64,000 nucleotides of DNA from 2-12-FULL-35-23 sp965196985 (GCA_965196985.1 CBDALO010000132.1:43706-107705); one strand, 5' to 3'; numbered from the stretch's first letter, positions 46,884 through 56,784 are shown. The notes: generated from the letters alone by a model not told the origin. Translations and numbers: made by a program.

Positions 46884-46996
46884 TGCTAAAACGGCACGCA
46901 GTTTACTCGAAAACGTTTAAAACACCTAGCAAAAAAAATCACCGTGTTAGCACCATGATCACCAGTCCTTCTGGATTGGGGAAAACGTTAACTTTT

Positions 46997-47878
46997 CTAC
47001 GTCCCGCAATAGCTACTTGTTATCCAAAGCCTTGAATGACCCAATTCAACCGACACCTGAAAACGCGCTTTGCGATCTAAAATGGCATCCTCGCCTTTTA
47101 ATGAGCTACGACTCGGCCCACCGTTTAACGGTGATTCCCAACCGGTGAGTTCTTTATAACGCCGTTGCGCGTAAGCATGACGTAAGCCGTGTAATTTACT
47201 CAGGCGAGCCTGTTTAGCAACAGAATAGTAGCGATTTTTTTGCTGCTTATACGTTTTATCTTTGGCAATGAGCGAACCACCTTGTGCGACCCCTTTGGCG
47301 CGGTCTATCCAGTATCGCTGCTCCTCAGTTTGGATAGGAATGTAACGCTCAACGCCACCTTTCGCCCAAGTGCGAAAAATAAAAAGCTGTGTTCCCTGAT
47401 CAGCAATAGAGGGAATAATTTTCATTGACTCACCCGCTCGTAAGCCAAAGACCCGCTGTAGCTCATAAGAGCATAAGACCAGATCATCTTTCACCGCTTG
47501 AAAGTTTGGTGAATGAATCGCTTTGCTTTCGGTTGGAATTAACTGGCGTGAACCCACTTGGTAAAAGTCATTACTTTCCACTAAGTGATGCTTACCAAGC
47601 TGTCGACAGATAAAGCGCAAATCGGATAAGCGATTTTTAATACTCCCGACACTAATGCCTTTTTCTTGCCAATAGGTGACTAAGCAAGTGACGTGTTTTT
47701 GTTTTAACCCGCGAATGTGTTTAATTTTATAACCTAATGCATGTAGTTCAGCAAACATTGCCTGCAAGCGTTCAGTCCGACAGATACGAGTTGAATGTGA
47801 CATTTGCTTACTGCCTTTATACTGCTTCATAAACTCAAACAATGAATAGTTTAATCGTCTAAGCGGTTGTAAGCTCAT
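46997..47878 (-). CDS. Tyrosine recombinase/integrase
   Basis: 293 residues from ATG 47878, which has AAGGAGT 7 nt upstream; longer in-frame versions run into the preceding gene. N-terminal SAM-like domain (RTERLQAMFAELHALGYKIK) and catalytic domain with the Arg in FGLRAGESMKI, Lys in TWAKGGVERYIP, H-x-x-R in LHGLRHAYAQRR, LGHSR and the nucleophile in SSYCGT. Resembles the integrase_1-type enzymes of integrative elements. Overlaps the small gene upstream by 20 bp. Confidence 0.85.
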   Translation of the reverse strand: MSLQPLRRLNYSLFEFMKQYKGSKQMSHSTRICRTERLQAMFAELHALGYKIKHIRGLKQKHVTCLVTYWQEKGISVGSIKNRLSDLRFICRQLGKHHLVESNDFYQVGSRQLIPTESKAIHSPNFQAVKDDLVLCSYELQRVFGLRAGESMKIIPSIADQGTQLFIFRTWAKGGVERYIPIQTEEQRYWIDRAKGVAQGGSLIAKDKTYKQQKNRYYSVAKQARLSKLHGLRHAYAQRRYKELTGWESPLNGGPSRSSLKGEDAILDRKARFQVSVELGHSRLWITSSYCGT

Positions 47879-48140
47879 GCAGATACTCCTTTTTAATACG
47901 ATGGGTGCTTTGACAGCCCATTTCATGACACAAGGTTTGAATAGCCTGACTACTCTCATCCCGCTGACATAACGCTTGGTAGCGTTGTTGTGCATAGTGT
48001 TGCCGGTAAGGCAGACGTGGATTGAGCTTTAAAATCCCTAACTCCGCCTGATAAAGCCGATTACAATACGTCACAAGTTCAGGCGTGTATTCCAAGGAAT
48101 ACCGTGCTTGTAATTCCTTACACTGTTGCAAGCAAGCCAC
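47859..48140 (-). CDS. Small protein upstream of the integrase, probably 5'-truncated
   Basis: Up to 93 residues (ACLQQCKELQARYSLEYTPE...), rich in Tyr, Gln and Leu, with no motif I recognise. The GTG at 48140 lies 1 bp from the IS91-like end, so the N-terminus was probably removed by that insertion. The stop overlaps the integrase start, indicating an operon; it may be a helper of recombination. Confidence 0.55.
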   Translation of the reverse strand: MACLQQCKELQARYSLEYTPELVTYCNRLYQAELGILKLNPRLPYRQHYAQQRYQALCQRDESSQAIQTLCHEMGCQSTHRIKKEYLHELTTA

Positions 48141-48311
48141 TTGATATTAAGGAATTTCAATGTGTCAATTGGTAAAAATACCACCAATTAAAATGAGTAA
48201 TTTTAGCACAGGTATTTTTTATAAAATCGATTTAGTGGTGGGGCGGGGTTAGTTATGACAAACAATAGCCAAAACTAGCTGTTATTTGTTGTTTTGGACG
48301 GACTACCCCCC

Positions 48312-50370
48312 TAGCCCAACTTTGCCCTTTCTAAAATTAAACCTATCCAAATCAATGACTTACATTTTAAAAAAACGTTTAGGGTCACTACAACTTAACA
48401 AATTGTTTTTTCAGTGTGCCCAGGTTGTGAATTCATGCCTAACGATTTATAGATCACAACTTGCTCTGGAGTTGCCTTTGAGGTTCTTCTAACAGAAAGT
48501 AGTTTATTATTTTCAAGCCGCATCGTAGTCGTGATACGAACCTGAGTGCTAAAAATCTGCCGTATAGTTTGCCAGCTACTATCAATGTTCTGCAATTTAA
48601 GTTGATGGCGAATAGTGTGTAGTAAGTGATAAGCAAGAATACTAATAAACAGATGGGCATCAACTCGCTCTTGCTTTTGATGGTAGATAGGACGCAGGCC
48701 TAACTCTGATTTTAATGATCTGAATGCCGATTCAACATCAGTTAGAGTTGTATAGATTCTCCAAATTGTTTTTTCATCTAAATCCATTCTGTTACTACGC
48801 AAACAATATGCGCCCAGATTCTCAGAGTTAACTTTACTCCAACTGATTTTCGTAACCTTATCAGCCTCTGAATCAAGCGTGATAGTGTATCGACCTGAAA
48901 CACGTTTATGGCGCTCCTTTATTCGACCTAAACGCAAGGTTACTTTCTCAATTGCTTTCATTCCGGTTTTTTTAGTGAGTCCATTAGCTAACTTAATTAA
49001 TTCCTCTTCGAAACGAGTCTCAGCCTTACTAATCATATTTAAGCTTTTTTCTTCCTTAGCCTGAGAATGGCAGTACAGTAAGACTTCATTTGCTTCAGTA
49101 TCTTTAATTAATTGCGCTGTAACCGTATTATTTACTGATTCTTTTACTAGCACTTTATCAATGTTTTCATCGACAACAGGCAATGCTCTACGGCTCACTA
49201 CAATATAATGGAAACCTTTTTCAGTAAGCCATGAAATATTTTCTTCAGTTGCAAAACCAGCATCTAAGATAATTGTTGCCTCTGGCTGTGCATGAAGCTC
49301 AGTTAGCATTTCGGATAATGTTTTAGGCTCGCTAACATTCCCTTTGAAAAATTCACTGCGTTGCGGGAACCCTGAGCCATCCAGCACGAGTCCTAGAGAA
49401 ACAAGCGGACAATCAGACCGCTTCTCCTTTGATCGACCATGCTGTGCGTGATCATTCTGTAATGCTCTACCCTCAAAGTAGGTATTGGTTATATCGTAGA
49501 GAGTGATCACCTGATTTAAACTAAAGAGATTTTTCTCACGTTCGAATAATTGATCTTCAATCATTTGCTTATGTTTGAGTAACTCATCAGCAGTCTTATA
49601 GAATTTCTTGAGTGATAGTTCTGAGAAATCAGTACCCAGTAATTCATCTAACGCACTTTGATTGCTTAAATAATAGTGCGTACTTAAATCACTTCCTGGG
49701 GCAACTAGCCGCCCAATGATGGTAGCAAGCATCAGGTGACATTGTTTTTGATTAAAGCCCAAAGCCCTGAACAATTCCTCAAGTTGTAATTGCCTGGCAG
49801 CATGTAAGCCCAACGCCTCAGCTCCAACGTGTCGTATGTCCGCGCTCTCAATGGAGTTAACATCCACTGTTTTAAAGTCAGGTTCTACCGCGCTTACTGA
49901 ATTAACAGCGATACTTGTCTCATTGTCATCAGCAAACCTAGAGCGAATGCGTTTTACATACATTTGCGCCTGTTTTTCGAGATGTGCTGGTATTGAAATT
50001 AACGTGCCTTGACCCGTTAAAATTTCCTCAATACGGTCAGCAAGCAATTTCCAACTGTCCTTCTTTACTGAAAAATTCGCACCAAGATTTAAAATCAGTC
50101 TTTGACGTACTTTGCCGTCAGCAGTGCGATGAGTATCAACAAGTCGGTAGGTTGCGTAAGACTTACCTGTCCGAGGACTCTTTTGTGTAGAGGTTCGAAT
50201 ATACATAACTCAATACTCTCATCACTTCACCAGCCCATGCAACCCCTTATTGCCATTATGTGTCACTACATTCGAGAATTCACGTTTCTAGGCAAGTAAA
50301 ATCAATGGGTTGAGTTAAAAATAGTGATGAAATTTTTGATTTTCAGGGTGAAATGGCCAAACTTGGGCTA
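48312..50370 (-). mobile_element. IS1634-family element
   Basis: Ends TAGCCCAACTTTG and complement of TAGCCCAAGTTTGG, inserted in the non-coding 3' part of the IS91-like element within its C-rich run. The duplication is too short or ambiguous to call. Confidence 0.85.
48395..50206 (-). CDS. IS1634-family transposase
   Basis: 603 residues, intact. It starts MYIRTSTQKSPRTGKSYATYRLV and carries the IS1634 landmarks: ITLYDITNTYFEG (first Asp), TIILDAGFATEENISWL (second Asp) and VESAFRSLKSELGLRPIYHQ (Glu), then RVDAHLFISILAYHLL. The ATG at 50206 is followed at once by conserved sequence, so the start is secure. Confidence 0.93.
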   Translation of the reverse strand: MYIRTSTQKSPRTGKSYATYRLVDTHRTADGKVRQRLILNLGANFSVKKDSWKLLADRIEEILTGQGTLISIPAHLEKQAQMYVKRIRSRFADDNETSIAVNSVSAVEPDFKTVDVNSIESADIRHVGAEALGLHAARQLQLEELFRALGFNQKQCHLMLATIIGRLVAPGSDLSTHYYLSNQSALDELLGTDFSELSLKKFYKTADELLKHKQMIEDQLFEREKNLFSLNQVITLYDITNTYFEGRALQNDHAQHGRSKEKRSDCPLVSLGLVLDGSGFPQRSEFFKGNVSEPKTLSEMLTELHAQPEATIILDAGFATEENISWLTEKGFHYIVVSRRALPVVDENIDKVLVKESVNNTVTAQLIKDTEANEVLLYCHSQAKEEKSLNMISKAETRFEEELIKLANGLTKKTGMKAIEKVTLRLGRIKERHKRVSGRYTITLDSEADKVTKISWSKVNSENLGAYCLRSNRMDLDEKTIWRIYTTLTDVESAFRSLKSELGLRPIYHQKQERVDAHLFISILAYHLLHTIRHQLKLQNIDSSWQTIRQIFSTQVRITTTMRLENNKLLSVRRTSKATPEQVVIYKSLGMNSQPGHTEKTIC

Positions 50371-50378
50371 GGAAGTTA

Positions 50379-51572
50379 TTAGATTTTTTTCAGTAAGGCG
50401 AGTTCACGATGCTTTGATAGCAATTTGTAACGGTTAGGTTGTCTATACCAGCAGTTAGCTAAAAACATTTGGCTACCGCATAGAACACATTCATAGGGGT
50501 CAATGTTAAAATTATTTTGCATTAAGGTGCGGTAATTGACCTGGGGGTGTGTTTGGATCAGTTTCACCTAATAGGAGTCTGCTTTGGGTAGCATCTCACC
50601 TCGCACCCGGTTAGCAAGAAACCCATAATAACGCACCATACGAAAGCCAACATCAGGAATGTGTTGAATAAATCGAGCAATAAACTCTTCCGCGGTTAAT
50701 TTAAATTGCTTGTAGGTTTTAGAGACGTGATCAAGATAATTAAAACTGAGGCTGCTCCCATCAAAGTTTTTAATTTTTGACTCAGCAATAGGAGGACGTT
50801 TGGTGTATCGACCTAAGTATTTAACGTTTTGTTTGTGATTCTTTGAGGGCTTTGCGCAATGTACTACCCATCGTTTTTGGTAAAGCTGATCAAGCAGTTG
50901 ATTAAAGTTGAAAGTGTGGTTCAGTGTAGAGGCTAACTGATTTGGCAGAATAAGCCCTTTGTCCTGGTGGTGGTTTCTAAAAAGGTTAATGACCTCATAA
51001 CGCCACATGGACATTAGTGTAGGTTGATGGAAGTAGAGGCTTTTCCATTGTGTTAACTCTTTGTTGATACCACCCAGAGTGATTGACGCATGAAGATGCA
51101 CATTGCGCTTTAGATCTCTGCCAAAGGTGTGAAGCGCGATAAATACACCGGGTTTAACCCTCTTGTTTTTAGCAAGCTTGAGTAACACCTTTACTGCTAA
51201 TGGTGGGAGTAAATTAAGAAGCTCTCTGTTTGTCCAAAAGCAGTCCCAAAGAGTAGAGGGCATGGTGAATGTGATGTGTTGCCATGCAGTGTTGGGTAAG
51301 ATTGCCATTTGTTGTTGTATCCATACTTCTGTGGCTTTTTTACCACACGATGAACAGCTTTTAGCTTTGCAGGTATGGCGGATGTATTTGACGTGTGAAC
51401 AGTTTGGATTACTGCAATGATACTCTTTATGGCCACGCATAGGATGTTTGCAGCTAAGCAGCTTAACAATGCCAATGACAATAGCTTCTCTGATTTTATC
51501 TTTGTACTTGGTGTGAAAGTTCCACCAGTTCTGATTGGTTACCAAGATTTGTTTGATACTAAAGCGTTTCAT
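50379..51572 (-). pseudogene. IS91-like HUH transposase, two indels and a stop
   Basis: Full-length gene (about 398 codons; N-terminus MKRFSIKQILVTN) with the zinc site, NVHLHASIT and LGRYTKRP motifs. A deleted A near 50581 and an inserted G near 50543, relative to copy 1, would cancel out, but the shifted stretch between them contains TAG after LPKADSY at about 50568. So the C-terminal zinc region (CVLCGSQM) is lost. Confidence 0.85.
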
Positions 51573-51732
51573 TATTCTTAGAGTAAAATGAGAAGCGCGT
51601 ATAGTAGGTGAGTTATTGCTCAGCTACCTGAAGCAATTTCTATAGCAGGTGTGTTATTTTTATTCGTTATTATTCCATGGGCAGGTTTGACTAGTTTGAG
51701 ACTTAATAATACTCGTGGCTTTGTAAAGACTA

Positions 51733-52738
51733 ACCCCAGTTCGGAGTTATGGCAGCCTTGGATTTAGTGAAAAACTTATATAACCTTTTGAAATTATTAC
51801 TAATAATGGATGTGGTTATGATACATGAGCGCGAGGTTATAGAGTTATTTTGTCGCATAGATGATTTTGCTGAGGAATTTGCAGCACTTGAGCGCAAAGA
51901 TCTACCCCCTTCATCTGCAGAAAAAAAGTCAGGTCCACCTTGTTGTTTAGCTTATAGCGAGATTATGACAATCATGATTTTGTTCCAAATGATCGGCTAT
52001 AGAAACTTTAAATATTTTTATACTGGCTTTCTAAAAACATACTGGGGACATTACTTCCCTAATTTACCCAGTTACTCACGTTTTATTGAATTGATGCCTA
52101 GAGCGCTAATGCCACTGACAATTTTTATTACTCTTAACGGTGGCAGGCGTAGTGGCATTTACTACATTGACTCAAGTTGCCTACCAAACTGTCACATTAA
52201 ACGCACTAAACGCCACCGCACATTTAAAGCGGTTGCAAAACTTGGAAAAACATCTGTTGGTTGGTTTTTTGGTCTGAAACTTCATTTAGTAATCAATGAC
52301 ATAGGTGAGTTAATCGCCTTTAAAGTCACGCCCGGCAATCATCATGATTTAGCTGCAGGTGTCTCATTGTTTGAAGGGCTGGAGGGTTTGGCCTTCGGAG
52401 ATAAAGGCTATATTGGGAAGGCTGTTTTTGAAAAACTACTTGATAGCGGTTTGAAGTTAATTACACGCAAAAGAAAAAATATGAAAAATGCGCAGCCACT
52501 TAGCGATCACGAGCAACAGTTATTAAATCAGCGAGGGATCATTGAGACTGTTTTTGGCTGCTTGAAACATAAGTTTCATATTTGGCACACCAGACATCGC
52601 TCGGTTGCAAATGCTATTACACATCTTGTTGCTGGGTTGGCTGCTTATATTATTGAGCCATTAACAATTACTGCAGTGAAAAGGTTGCCAAGCAATTAGA
52701 ATTTAATTACTTGATCACTATTAACTCCGAACTGGGGT
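51733..52738 (+). mobile_element. IS982-family element, copy 3 (inversion partner)
   Basis: 1006 bp, but the two flanks do not match each other. Its right flank tgttcata instead matches the flank of the broken copy at 60022/60023, showing recombination between the two inverted copies. Confidence 0.93.
51749..52699 (+). CDS. IS982-family transposase, copy 3
   Basis: 316 residues, intact DDE motifs as in copy 1; carries KDLPPSSAEK for KDLLPSSAEK. Confidence 0.93.
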   Translation: MAALDLVKNLYNLLKLLLIMDVVMIHEREVIELFCRIDDFAEEFAALERKDLPPSSAEKKSGPPCCLAYSEIMTIMILFQMIGYRNFKYFYTGFLKTYWGHYFPNLPSYSRFIELMPRALMPLTIFITLNGGRRSGIYYIDSSCLPNCHIKRTKRHRTFKAVAKLGKTSVGWFFGLKLHLVINDIGELIAFKVTPGNHHDLAAGVSLFEGLEGLAFGDKGYIGKAVFEKLLDSGLKLITRKRKNMKNAQPLSDHEQQLLNQRGIIETVFGCLKHKFHIWHTRHRSVANAITHLVAGLAAYIIEPLTITAVKRLPSN

Positions 52739-53804
52739 TGTTCATAACAATTTGAAGGCGTTGCGAGCCTTGCGAAACGGTCAAACTGCTGACGACTTAA
52801 TGGCGTATACCGGATGGGGTGGCCTGAGAGAGGCCATCTACACCCCTGCTATTTTTAAGGAGTTAAAAGGCTTGATCGGCGAGCAAGCAATCGTAAGTTT
52901 AAAACAGACGTTAAAGTCCGCTTATTACACACCGGCTTGGCTGGTTCGGTTTATGATGCAATGTTTAGCCAGTATACCGAGCTTGTCCTTAGAGGCAGTA
53001 CTTGAACCGAGTGCAGGTGTAGGGAATTTTCTTAACGGGCTTAAACGCTTAAACCGCCCTGAGTCTCAACCCTCGCGTGTGGTGGCTGTGGAGATTGATC
53101 AGGTCAGTTGTGAACTGTTAAACGTGATTTACCCCGATGTTGAGGTGCATCACACCGGCTTTGAACGTTTTCAGCCGGACGAACAGTTTACCTTGATACT
53201 GGGCAATCCGCCGTTTGGTCAAATCCAAGTGGACGATCCCGTTCATCAGGATTTAACCCGCTACAGCATTCACCATTACTTTGTGGCCAAAGCCATGCGG
53301 TTATTAAAACCCAATGGGCTACTGGCCATGGTGTTACCGCGCCACTTTTTAGATGCCTCCTGCAAGCAGGTGAGACACATTATTGCAAAGGAAGGGGGAA
53401 CTTTGGTGGCGGCGTTTCGGTTGCCGGATAATTTGTTTAGTGACGCTAAAGTGACTGTGGATATTGTCTTTTTACAAAAGACCGCCGGCACACTGCCTTG
53501 GCGAGAAGCCAGGCGATTTAGCCGTGACGGAAAAAGTGCTTATTTGAATGAGTATTTTTTTACGTACCCCAGTCATATTTTAGGGCGACTCGAATTTTTT
53601 GAAGTCTATGGCAGAAATGAATTGACCTGTAAATCGACAGGCGATTTGGGTCAATCCTTAGCGATGTCACGCAGGTGTTTGCAATTGCAGTTAGAACTGC
53701 AATGCCTACAGGCTCGTTGTGAAACGTTAGTCGCTAATGAGCGTTGGTTGCAAGCTCTGCAAGCGGAGTTCAACCAGCGTTTTGCTAGTAAGACGAAAGT
53801 TTAA
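52739..53804 (+). pseudogene. N6-adenine DNA methylase, 5' end displaced by IS982
   Basis: Body of a gamma-type amino-methyltransferase. The SAM-binding motif VLEPSAGVGNFL lies about 80 residues into the piece, and the catalytic ILGNPPFG about 50 residues later. It starts HNNLKALRALRNG...YTGWGGLREA, the lead-in typical of methylases on large plasmids and integrative elements, and the frame is open into the IS982. The missing first codons (MTTENRVH) lie at 60023-60049 on the other strand. There is no native start here; a TTG at 52752 could at best give weak expression. No restriction nuclease is nearby, so an orphan or anti-restriction role is likely. Confidence 0.82.
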
Positions 53805-53899
53805 GAAAAGAAGCGGGAGCGTTGATTAGTAATAATCAAGGCATCTCGCTTTTTTTTCGTGTACAATCCGCGCTCTTAATCAACCAGAAGGAAAAACTA

Positions 53900-54454
53900 A
53901 TGCCTGCTAAGAAAAAAACCGTTAAAGCCAAACACGCTGCAACCCCTTTACAACAAATCACCGAGTTTAAGCAAACGCTCGCAACCACTGAATCAAAACT
54001 CGAAGGCGTGTGTGAGAAAGCCGTGTATGATTGCACCCAATCAGTGGCGAAGCTGAAAGAGAAGTTACTGGGTGCGAAAGAGAAACTCACTACTCAAAAA
54101 GCAGCCTTAAAAGAAGCCAAAGCCCAACATAAAGCAAAGCCAGGCAAACAAACCGAAAAGCGGGTTGCTAAAGCAAAAGAGACTATTGAGGCCATTGAAG
54201 CACTGATTGAAGTTCTTAAAACGGAAATAGACACACTGAAAGTCCAGCAGGTAGAGATCACGCAAGAATACAGCTTGGTGCTTAATCGCAGCAAAGCGTT
54301 AGCAAAGTTTGAAAAAGAATGGGCGAAGCAAAGCAAGCAAAAAGCGCGAGCCAAAAAGAAACCCGCTAAAAAAAGCAAAACGACTGTCTCTAAAGTCAAA
54401 GCTGAAGAGCCATCAGCCGAGGCTAAGGTGTCATCAACCGAGACTGATGCGTAA
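53900..54454 (+). CDS. Lysine-rich coiled-coil protein of unknown function
   Basis: 184 residues from ATG 53900 with GAAGGA upstream; the frame is open 26 codons earlier but the lead has no ribosome site. After MPAKKKTVKAKHA comes one long heptad-like helix (about 20-150: EFKQTLATTESKLEGV...KLKEKLLGAKEKLTTQKAALKEAKAQHKAK in parts), then a basic tail SKQKARAKKKPAKKSKTTV and an acidic end. The basic ends resemble H1/HU-like nucleoid proteins, so DNA binding is possible. No family recognised. It lies 95 bp after the methylase and 31 bp before the TALE-like gene, in the same direction. Confidence 0.75.
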   Translation: MPAKKKTVKAKHAATPLQQITEFKQTLATTESKLEGVCEKAVYDCTQSVAKLKEKLLGAKEKLTTQKAALKEAKAQHKAKPGKQTEKRVAKAKETIEAIEALIEVLKTEIDTLKVQQVEITQEYSLVLNRSKALAKFEKEWAKQSKQKARAKKKPAKKSKTTVSKVKAEEPSAEAKVSSTETDA

Positions 54455-54485
54455 CGCTCGCTTGATGATGTCGTGAGTCATTGGC

Positions 54486-55655
54486 ATGGATGAGTTATCT
54501 GCTAAATTAACCCAATACAACATTGCGCTCACTCGCTACCAGGACGAGTGTCGTCAATTAACTGCGTTAGGGTTTACTGAGAAGCAAGCGGATAAGCTCA
54601 TCCTAAAAAAAGCCTCACGCGAAACCGTGGCAACCATTCTAGAACAGTGTGCCTTGTTTGAAGTGCGATTAACTAAAGCAGAGATTACGCGGTTAGGTTC
54701 CTTTGATGCGGGTGGGTTAACACTGACTAAATTGATCAGCGTGTACCCGCAATTGATTGAGCTAGGGTACACCCATGACCAGCTCATTAAATTAGGGAGT
54801 AATACGGGTGGCTCGCAAGCACTGAATGCCGTACTCACCCATCACCACACCTTAATCAATCGTGGCTTAACGCCTACCGACATTGTTCGCATTGCAGGGA
54901 ATATGGGTGGCGCACAAGCGGTCACGGCGTTTCTTGATCATCAACAAACCTTATTGCGGTTAGGCTTTTCTACCACCGATTGCTTAAAAATCACTGGCAC
55001 AATGGGAGCCAATCAGACGATCACTGCTCTGCTTACTCACTACCCCGCCTTGATTCAATCCGGTTATACCCGTGCTGATTTGGTGAGTATTAGCAGTAAA
55101 ACCGGCGCAGCGCACACGTTGGCGGTGTTAATGGAACAGCATTCCGCACTGAAATGTTTAGGCTTTTCACACGCAGAACGGGTCAAGATTGCTCAACAAA
55201 ACAGTGCGTCCAACAGCTTGAATGCGTTGTTGGAACATCACTCGGCTTTATTGGAGTTAGGTTTCAGTGTCACCGACTTAGTGCGTATCGCCAGTCAGGA
55301 CGGGGCAGCGCAAGCGTTCCAAGCGGTACTCGAACACCACGCGTTATTGGCTCAATGGGGATTTAGCCAGTCTGAAATCGTGGCATTATTGAGCAAGGAT
55401 GGCGCAGCAAAAACCATTACAACGTTACTGCATCAGCCGGAACTCTGGCAAAACACAGGCTTAACCCATGCGGAATTAGTGCAATTAGTAACCCAACGGG
55501 GAGCGTCGTTAGCCTTGCAAGCCATGCATCAATATCGCGCTGTGTTACAGGCCTTGGGGTTTCAGCACGCCGATTTGGTTAAGATCTTTTCGACTGAGGG
55601 TTGCACTCAGGCCGTGGAATCCTTACTCACTCATCACCAACAGCTTCAAAGCTAA
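54486..55655 (+). CDS. TALE-like DNA-binding repeat protein
   Basis: 389 residues. After 28 leader residues the protein is a continuous array: two degenerate repeats (29-60, 61-93) and nine 33-residue repeats from G94 to the end (the last is 32). A typical unit is GFSVTDLVRIASQDGAAQAF followed by QAVLEHHALLAQW, directly comparable to the TALE unit LTPEQVVAIASHDGGKQALE. The hypervariable residues 12/13 read FD (second degenerate repeat), then NT, NM, TM, KT, QN, QD, KD, QR, TE; repeats end in G-A or G-G at 14/15. In TALEs these residues pick one base each. No signal peptide, nuclear localisation signal or acidic activation domain is seen, so it is not a plant-type effector. It may recognise about 9-10 bp. 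The stop lies at the edge of an IS110, so a C-terminal truncation cannot be excluded. Confidence 0.88.
   Translation: MDELSAKLTQYNIALTRYQDECRQLTALGFTEKQADKLILKKASRETVATILEQCALFEVRLTKAEITRLGSFDAGGLTLTKLISVYPQLIELGYTHDQLIKLGSNTGGSQALNAVLTHHHTLINRGLTPTDIVRIAGNMGGAQAVTAFLDHQQTLLRLGFSTTDCLKITGTMGANQTITALLTHYPALIQSGYTRADLVSISSKTGAAHTLAVLMEQHSALKCLGFSHAERVKIAQQNSASNSLNALLEHHSALLELGFSVTDLVRIASQDGAAQAFQAVLEHHALLAQWGFSQSEIVALLSKDGAAKTITTLLHQPELWQNTGLTHAELVQLVTQRGASLALQAMHQYRAVLQALGFQHADLVKIFSTEGCTQAVESLLTHHQQLQS
54570..55652 (+). repeat. TALE-like 99-bp coding repeats (11 units)
   Basis: Units start at residues 29, 61, 94, 127, 160, 193, 226, 259, 292, 325 and 358. They are diverged at the DNA level, so the array is old and not a recent tandem expansion. 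Confidence 0.85.
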
Positions 55656-55760
55656 TGGAATGGACTCGCTCCACTTTGAACCATTCTAAAAAAATGGTTC
55701 TCGGCATCTAAGTGCTAAATAGCTAAGCTATTAAATTTAACGAAAGCGAAGGAGTCCACT

Positions 55761-56780
55761 ATGGATATTAACGTGTTAGCCATTGATATTGCAAAAAATG
55801 TTTTCCAGCTCTGTGGCGTTAATCAGCAGGGGGCAATTTTAACTGAGAAAAAAGTAACGCGTGCAAAATTATTAGAAGTGATTAATCAGCTTGATCCCAA
55901 AGTGATAGCAATGGAAGCTTGTGGAAGTGCAAATTATTGGGCGCGTGAATTAATTAAACGAAACTATGAGGTTAAACTCATTTCACCCCAATACGTGAAA
56001 CCTTATCTAAAACGGAATAAGAATGATCAACAAGATGCTCGCGCAATAGCTGAAGCAGCTCAACGGCCAACCATGAATTTTGTCACCCCGAAAACAGTTG
56101 AGCAGCAAGACATGCAAAGCTTGTTACGTATACGTGAAGGTCAAGTAGAAGCTCGAACTAAGCTATGTAATCAGTTGAGAGGTCTTCTAGCAGAGAACGG
56201 TATTGTCATTGCAAAAAGTATTTATAAATTAAGGGCCGAGTTGCCTTCAATTTTCGATCGTACAAATGACAATGGTTTGACAGATCGTATGAAGGTCTAC
56301 ATTCAGAGGCAATATGAAACCTTGTTAGTTCTGGATGAGAACATCGATGTTTACGAACTTGAAATTAATAGCATTTCCAAGAACAATGAAAGTTGCCAGC
56401 GTATTCAGGCGATAGAGGGTGTGGGACCAATAACAGCGGTGGCAGTGGTTGCTCAGGTGGGTAATGGGAGTGAATTTAAAAATGGCAGACATCTTTCCGC
56501 TTACCTAGGCCTAGTGCCTAGGCAACACTCAAGTGGTAATAGGGAGTATTTGGGAGGAATAAGTAAGCGAGGAGATAAATACCTACGAACCCTGCTTATC
56601 CATGGCGGTAGGTCTGTAGTTACCAGGTGCGGAAAAAAGGATGATCCAAGAAGTGTATGGGTTAAGCGTATTAAAATGGAGCGTGGAAGCAATAAGGCTA
56701 GTGTTGCTGTCGCCAATAAAAATGCTCGGATAATTCTAGCTATGTTAAAAAGTGGCGAAGAGTATCGACGTGCTGCTTAG
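55761..56780 (+). CDS. IS110-family recombinase, IS1111 group
   Basis: 339 residues, intact. DEDD motifs LAIDIAKNVFQLCG, AMEACGSANYWARELIK, RNKNDQQDARAIAEAAQR; the C-terminal domain has IEGVGPITAVAVVAQVG and the Ser region SAYLGLVPRQHSSGNREYLGG. It uses a guide-RNA mechanism in characterised relatives. Confidence 0.93.
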   Translation: MDINVLAIDIAKNVFQLCGVNQQGAILTEKKVTRAKLLEVINQLDPKVIAMEACGSANYWARELIKRNYEVKLISPQYVKPYLKRNKNDQQDARAIAEAAQRPTMNFVTPKTVEQQDMQSLLRIREGQVEARTKLCNQLRGLLAENGIVIAKSIYKLRAELPSIFDRTNDNGLTDRMKVYIQRQYETLLVLDENIDVYELEINSISKNNESCQRIQAIEGVGPITAVAVVAQVGNGSEFKNGRHLSAYLGLVPRQHSSGNREYLGGISKRGDKYLRTLLIHGGRSVVTRCGKKDDPRSVWVKRIKMERGSNKASVAVANKNARIILAMLKSGEEYRRAA

Positions 56781-56784
56781 TAGT

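Larger units (their letters stand above)
48141..51732 (-). mobile_element. IS91-like rolling-circle element, copy 2
   Basis: Begins TTGATATTAAGG after a CAC flank (copy 1: GAC), so only the CTTG-containing start is shared, as expected for an IS91 target. Interrupted by IS1634; its far end is followed directly by an IS982 at 51733, hence the uncertain right boundary. Confidence 0.78.

Noticed and set aside
51720..51740. tgtaaaga at both outer flanks of the recombining IS982 copies as a second target duplication
   Set aside because: It is offset by three bases from the IS end at 51733, so it does not fit a simple duplication; left open.
52752..53804. Methylase read as a complete gene starting with TTG at 52752
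   Set aside because: Open frame continues upstream into the IS982, no ribosome site, and the true start with matching target duplication is at 60049.
54486..55655. Reading the repeat protein as an mTERF, HEAT or pentapeptide-type repeat
   Set aside because: The 33-residue period with hypervariable residues 12/13 followed by G-G/G-A matches TALE repeats; the other families lack this pattern.
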